Positions 12,656 through 14,952 of a stretch of DNA of 14,952 bases are shown in pieces (position 1 is the first letter of the stretch; the number at the start of each line of letters is the position of its first letter). Source of the stretch: an uncultured Ruaniaceae bacterium (GTDB lineage: Bacteria > Actinomycetota > Actinomycetes > Actinomycetales > Beutenbergiaceae); the NCBI GenBank assembly GCA_947251855.1, contig CAMXUZ010000084.1, positions 1-14,952 of the forward strand. The letters run 5' to 3'. A model generated the notes under the pieces. That model did not search any database. It was not told the origin of the DNA and worked only from the letters and a program-made list of their open reading frames with translations. The translations under genes and the position numbers were made by a program.

Positions 12656-13651
12656 ATGATAATTCTTCTCGCCACGGGCGGCACGATCGCCTCGATCGAC
12701 GCACCTGCAGGGCGGCGGGTGGGCCGCGGGGGCACGGAGCTGCTCGCCGAGGCGGCAAAGGTATGGCCCCTCCCCCAGCGCGTTGAGGTGCGCGATACGC
12801 GCGCGCTCGTCTCCTCCGCCCTCACCGCTACTGATGTCCACGAGTTGGCTCGTTACTGCGGACGGTCGCATCCCGTCGTCATCACGCACGGAACCGACGC
12901 GATGGAGGAAACAGCTTTTGCGCTCTCTCTCCTGCGCGAGCCCACTGATCCACCCGTCGTATTCACCGGAGCCCAGCGTCCCTTTGATGATCCCAGCCCC
13001 GACGGCCCGCGTAACCTCGCCGCTGCGCTCGCGTGGGCGGGATCGACCGAAGCCCGAGGGACGGGAGTGTCCGTGGTGTTCGGGGATGAGGTGCTCCCCG
13101 CGATCGGGGTGCGCAAGACCCACACGTTATCTGTGACGGGCTTCTCGGCCCCCGGACGTGGACCGTTCGCCAATGTTGATGAAGGCGGGGTGCGCAGGTT
13201 TGCCGTCCCGGTGCTGCCCGCCACCTCCCTCACCGGAGCCGCCGGTATCGCGATCGAGCGAGTTGAAGTACTCAGCGTGCAGCTGGGGATTACGCACACG
13301 ATATTGGATGCGTTGCTAGCGAGCGACGCCGCGCTCGTGGTGGAAGGGATGGGGGCGGGCAACGCCCCGCCGGAACTGACCGCCCGGTTGGTGGCGGCGA
13401 TCGAGGACGGAAGGCCCGTCGTCGTCACCTCGCGAACCGGGGCGGGTGCGGCCGTTGGCCTCTACGCAGGTGGTGGAGCAGATCTTGCCCGCGCGGGCGC
13501 GCTGTTCGCTGGCGATCTTTCCACGGTGCAAGCCCGATGGGCGCTGGCCGCAGCGCTCTCACACGGACCGGTCTGGAAAACCCGGCTCAATGAGTGGTTG
13601 CGTTCCGCGGGCTGCGTGGCCGCCGCGCCGATCGCGGGCGGGAAAGAATGA
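12656..13651 (+). CDS. L-asparaginase, type I/II family
   Basis: The enzyme hydrolyses L-asparagine to aspartate and ammonia. The 331-residue protein has the N-terminal nucleophile motif ATGGTIAS (Thr10), the second motif HGTDAMEETA (Thr80-Asp81), TGAQRP (104-109) and the catalytic lysine Lys154 in VRKTHT. No signal peptide or lipobox is seen, so it should be cytosolic. The start is ATG at 12656. The frame is open for 300 bases upstream, but that stretch is antisense to the phosphatase gene and lacks asparaginase sequence. Released ammonia could feed the ammonia-dependent NadE, but the two genes are distant and the link is speculative. The C-terminus is somewhat Ala/Gly-rich. It is convergent with the DUF7882 gene. 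Confidence 0.93.
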   Translation: MIILLATGGTIASIDAPAGRRVGRGGTELLAEAAKVWPLPQRVEVRDTRALVSSALTATDVHELARYCGRSHPVVITHGTDAMEETAFALSLLREPTDPPVVFTGAQRPFDDPSPDGPRNLAAALAWAGSTEARGTGVSVVFGDEVLPAIGVRKTHTLSVTGFSAPGRGPFANVDEGGVRRFAVPVLPATSLTGAAGIAIERVEVLSVQLGITHTILDALLASDAALVVEGMGAGNAPPELTARLVAAIEDGRPVVVTSRTGAGAAVGLYAGGGADLARAGALFAGDLSTVQARWALAAALSHGPVWKTRLNEWLRSAGCVAAAPIAGGKE

Positions 13652-13655
13652 GGTC

Positions 13656-13671
13656 CGCGCGGAACCGCGCG
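13656..13671. terminator. Short GC hairpin between convergent genes
   Basis: CGCGCGG and CCGCGCG pair across a two-base centre; a six-bp stem with a GAAC loop is more realistic. It fills the 24-base gap between the stops of the asparaginase and DUF7882 genes. There is no U-tract, so termination in either direction is only inferred. Confidence 0.4.
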
Positions 13672-13675
13672 TCAG

Positions 13676-13999
13676 CTATCGACTCACCCCTGCGTGTTCG
13701 GGTTCCGGCTCGGGGATCATCCGTAAACCTTCCGCAGAGTTCGCCGCATCTAGTAGCAGTTCGATCCATTCGCGGTTGCGTTCCGGTCGGCGGTTGCCGT
13801 AGAACACGAACTCCAGTTCCACGCCGGGATGAACCCATATCGTGGATCGACCGGAACCGTCGTCCATCCCGTGAGTCCAGTTCAAAGCGAAGCTTTCGTT
13901 TCGTCGCAGTTTCGTGATCATCACGGTTTTCAAATGTGCTAGCGTGCGATCCTCGATCTCGATTTCCAACTGTCCCGAGCCGTAGACGATCTTGCCCAA
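13676..13999 (-). CDS. DUF7882 family small protein
   Basis: The 107-residue protein resembles small proteins of Micrococcales now grouped as DUF7882, often mislabelled ATP-dependent DNA ligase. Matching features are MGKIVYG at the N-terminus, IEDRTLAHL (16-24), KLRRNESFALNW (30-41), the GSGRSTIWVHP stretch (48-58) and ANSAEGLRMIPEPEP at the end. None of the ligase motifs (such as KxDG) is present. The function is unknown. The start is TTG at 13999: GGAGGG (14006-14011) lies six bases upstream and the family N-terminus MGK begins there. A promoter with TATAGT (14064 to 14059) precedes it and carries an inverted repeat in its spacer. The gene is convergent with asparaginase. Confidence 0.82.
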   Translation of the reverse strand: MGKIVYGSGQLEIEIEDRTLAHLKTVMITKLRRNESFALNWTHGMDDGSGRSTIWVHPGVELEFVFYGNRRPERNREWIELLLDAANSAEGLRMIPEPEPEHAGVSR

Positions 14000-14011
14000 A
14001 ATTATCCCTCC

Positions 14012-14209
14012 CTGCAGCACCGACGCAGCAGGTGCTCGCGGCTTTCAAAGTGGGCCCGACTATACACCCGAAGCAGCCGGGTGGAACAGCAGCGAGGAGC
14101 GCGTCGCCGCAACCGCGGCGATGGAGGGGCGGATGTGTTTCTGGTGAGGAAGATGAAAATCGTCGTCGCGGGGGTTTCCTAATGCTATTGCCGCCGAACC
14201 CATACCAGC
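14012..14209. other. Intergenic stretch upstream of the DUF7882 gene
   Basis: About 200 bases separate the DUF7882 ribosome site from the hairpin after the small acidic-protein gene. I see only the promoter at 14059-14087 and no convincing gene. A plus-strand frame crosses this area, but its Arg/Pro-rich translation and its path across two minus-strand genes argue against coding. Confidence 0.5.
14059..14087 (-). promoter_or_regulatory. Promoter of the DUF7882 gene with dyad in the spacer
   Basis: On the minus strand the -10 TATAGT (14064 to 14059) matches consensus in five of six positions. The -35 region 17 bases upstream is GTTCCA, which is weak. The spacer is almost filled by CACCCG-N7-CGGGTG (14065-14083), which abuts the -10. 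Transcription would start near 14052, leaving a leader of about 53 bases. Confidence 0.5.
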
Positions 14210-14241
14210 GCCGGGCCGCGCCCGTGCGGACGCGGCCCGGC
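14210..14241 (-). terminator. Strong GC hairpin after the small acidic-protein gene
   Basis: GCCGGGCCGCG (14210-14220) and its exact reverse complement (14231-14241) form an 11-bp stem with a ten-base loop. It begins seven bases after the stop of the minus-strand gene at 14249. No U-tract follows. Confidence 0.65.
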
Positions 14242-14248
14242 CGTCCGA

Positions 14249-14485
14249 TTACCGATCCTCGTCAACCGATTCGGTGTCTGGGGACACCTCCCGCTCCCGC
14301 TGCTCTGGGGACGAAGCGACGTCTTCTCCGTACTCCTCGAGCACGTCGTCGCCGCGCGGTTCCAGTGTTTCTTCCGGGGCCTGGGTATCCGGTGGCTGGA
14401 TCCCCGCCTCTTTATCTCGGTGATCGGTGACGACGAGATCCTCTTCCTCGTTCACCTCTTCATTCGGTTTCCACAACTTAGCCAT
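14249..14485 (-). CDS. Small acidic protein of unknown function
   Basis: The 78-residue protein is strongly acidic: Asp and Glu make up roughly a third of it. It is rich in Pro, Thr and Gln and has almost no hydrophobic core after the opening MAKLWKP, so it is likely disordered. It has no cysteine, no membrane segment and no motif I recognise. Support for a real gene is good: GGAGG lies six bases before the ATG at 14485 and a strong hairpin follows seven bases after the stop. A -10-like TAACAT lies about 20 bases upstream. I make no functional claim. Confidence 0.75.
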   Translation of the reverse strand: MAKLWKPNEEVNEEEDLVVTDHRDKEAGIQPPDTQAPEETLEPRGDDVLEEYGEDVASSPEQREREVSPDTESVDEDR

Positions 14486-14731
14486 GGCGTCCTCCTTCCG
14501 CCCTCGATGTTAGGCAGCGACTGACTCCGGCGTCGCGGGGTTGACGCGGGTTGCGCACTCGCCGTACCGGGCAGTTTCGGTTACTGGCCAAAATGCTTAG
14601 GAACGGACTTTCAGACACCAGCGTGCGCCAAGGTCCGGGGCGTTAACGTAAGCAGCGTAAATTACGTCGGGTTGCTGACCGCCGACTGATGGACTTCCCC
14701 GCGACATGAACGATGCCGCGCGAGACCGCAA
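14486..14731. other. Intergenic stretch between the acidic-protein gene and tRNA-Pro
   Basis: No gene is seen. The -10-like TAACAT for the acidic-protein gene lies near 14506-14511 on the minus strand. A dyad ACGTAA-N9-TTACGT (14647-14667) encloses the offset 11-bp inverted repeat CGTAAATTACG (14656-14666), in an AT-richer patch. Its purpose is unknown. Confidence 0.4.
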
Positions 14732-14808
14732 TGGTCGGGCTGGCGGGATTTGAACCCACGACCCCTGCACCCCCAGTGCAGTGCGCTACCAAGCTGCGCC
14801 ACAGCCCG
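14732..14808 (-). tRNA. tRNA-Pro (anticodon GGG)
   Basis: The full cloverleaf can be drawn on the minus strand in 77 bases. The acceptor stem CGGGCTG pairs with CAGCCCG, the D stem GCGC with GCGC, and the anticodon stem CTGCA with TGCAG around the loop CTGGGGG (anticodon GGG). The variable loop has five bases, and the T arm GTGGG/CCCGC carries loop TTCAAAT. The discriminator is A, and CCA is encoded (14734 to 14732). GGG reads proline codon CCC and possibly CCU. Confidence 0.97.
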
Positions 14809-14822
14809 TCGAACCGTGTTTG

Positions 14823-14851
14823 AGACTACCGCATTTTCCGCCGAGACAGAA
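14823..14851 (-). promoter_or_regulatory. Possible promoter of tRNA-Pro
   Basis: On the minus strand TTCTGT (14851 to 14846) and TAGTCT (14828 to 14823) are 17 bases apart. The start site would fall near 14815, a few bases before the mature tRNA. The -35 is weak. A 9-bp inverted repeat (14830-14838 with 14887-14895) has one arm in the spacer. Confidence 0.4.
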
Positions 14852-14952
14852 ATCTGCGCGTGAGACCCCCGCCACACTCCGAACCCGAAAATGCGTTGCC
14901 GCCGGCGGGCGAGCGAACCGACTGTTAGTTCTCGTGCCAGATTTCCCCCCGA

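Noticed and set aside
13936..14430. Plus-strand open frame (164 codons) near the DUF7882 and acidic-protein genes
   Set aside because: It is Arg/Pro-rich, crosses an 11-bp hairpin and two minus-strand genes with good ribosome sites, and has no recognisable domain.
1..14952. Mobile element, CRISPR array or anti-phage system
   Set aside because: I found no transposase, integrase, spaced repeat array or defence-gene motif. Gene content is core actinobacterial throughout.

Overview
The window is dense, high-GC chromosomal DNA from an actinobacterium. Four things support this: RbpA, a separate Lnt and Ppm1 pair, the DUF881 / small-basic-protein / GarA / FtsR / DUF151 / MerR cluster, and many GTG or TTG starts. 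A DUF7882-type protein fits Micrococcales or Actinomycetales, but I cannot name the genus. I see no insertion sequence, prophage, CRISPR array, rRNA or origin.

Layout. Bases 1-181 hold the tail of an unrecognised gene. Then come lnt and ppm1 (+), which make lipoprotein acyl chains and the polyprenol-phosphate-mannose donor. They end in a perfect 15-bp hairpin shared with convergent rbpA (-). A 196-bp divergent region separates rbpA from nadE (+, NAD synthetase) and carries the most interesting regulatory signals of the window. Next are a two-gene unit yciO - GH1 beta-glucosidase (-) and a MerR regulator with its own promoter (-). After these comes a long minus-strand cluster, read from high to low coordinates: pgsA-like phosphatidyltransferase, DUF881, small basic protein, DUF881, garA, ftsR, DUF151 nuclease. 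Beyond it lie a HAD-IIA phosphatase (-) and a divergent asparaginase (+) that share a 48-bp promoter region, then a DUF7882 protein (-), a small acidic protein (-) and a proline tRNA (-).

How the genes work together. The pgsA to merR cluster matches the Mycobacterium tuberculosis Rv1822-Rv1830 order from memory, except that gcvH is missing between the second DUF881 gene and garA. It joins envelope functions (phospholipid synthesis, membrane DUF881/SBP proteins) with a central-metabolism switch (GarA) and cell-division regulation (FtsR). lnt-ppm1 is a second envelope unit.

I do not find an obviously new protein system. The observations most worth following are regulatory: a SigR/SigH-type promoter upstream of rbpA, helically phased CTTCAC repeats next to it, several starts 6-7 nt after a -10-like hexamer (possible leaderless mRNAs), and dyads centred in promoter regions. 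All positions were read by eye. No searches or folding calculations were run.
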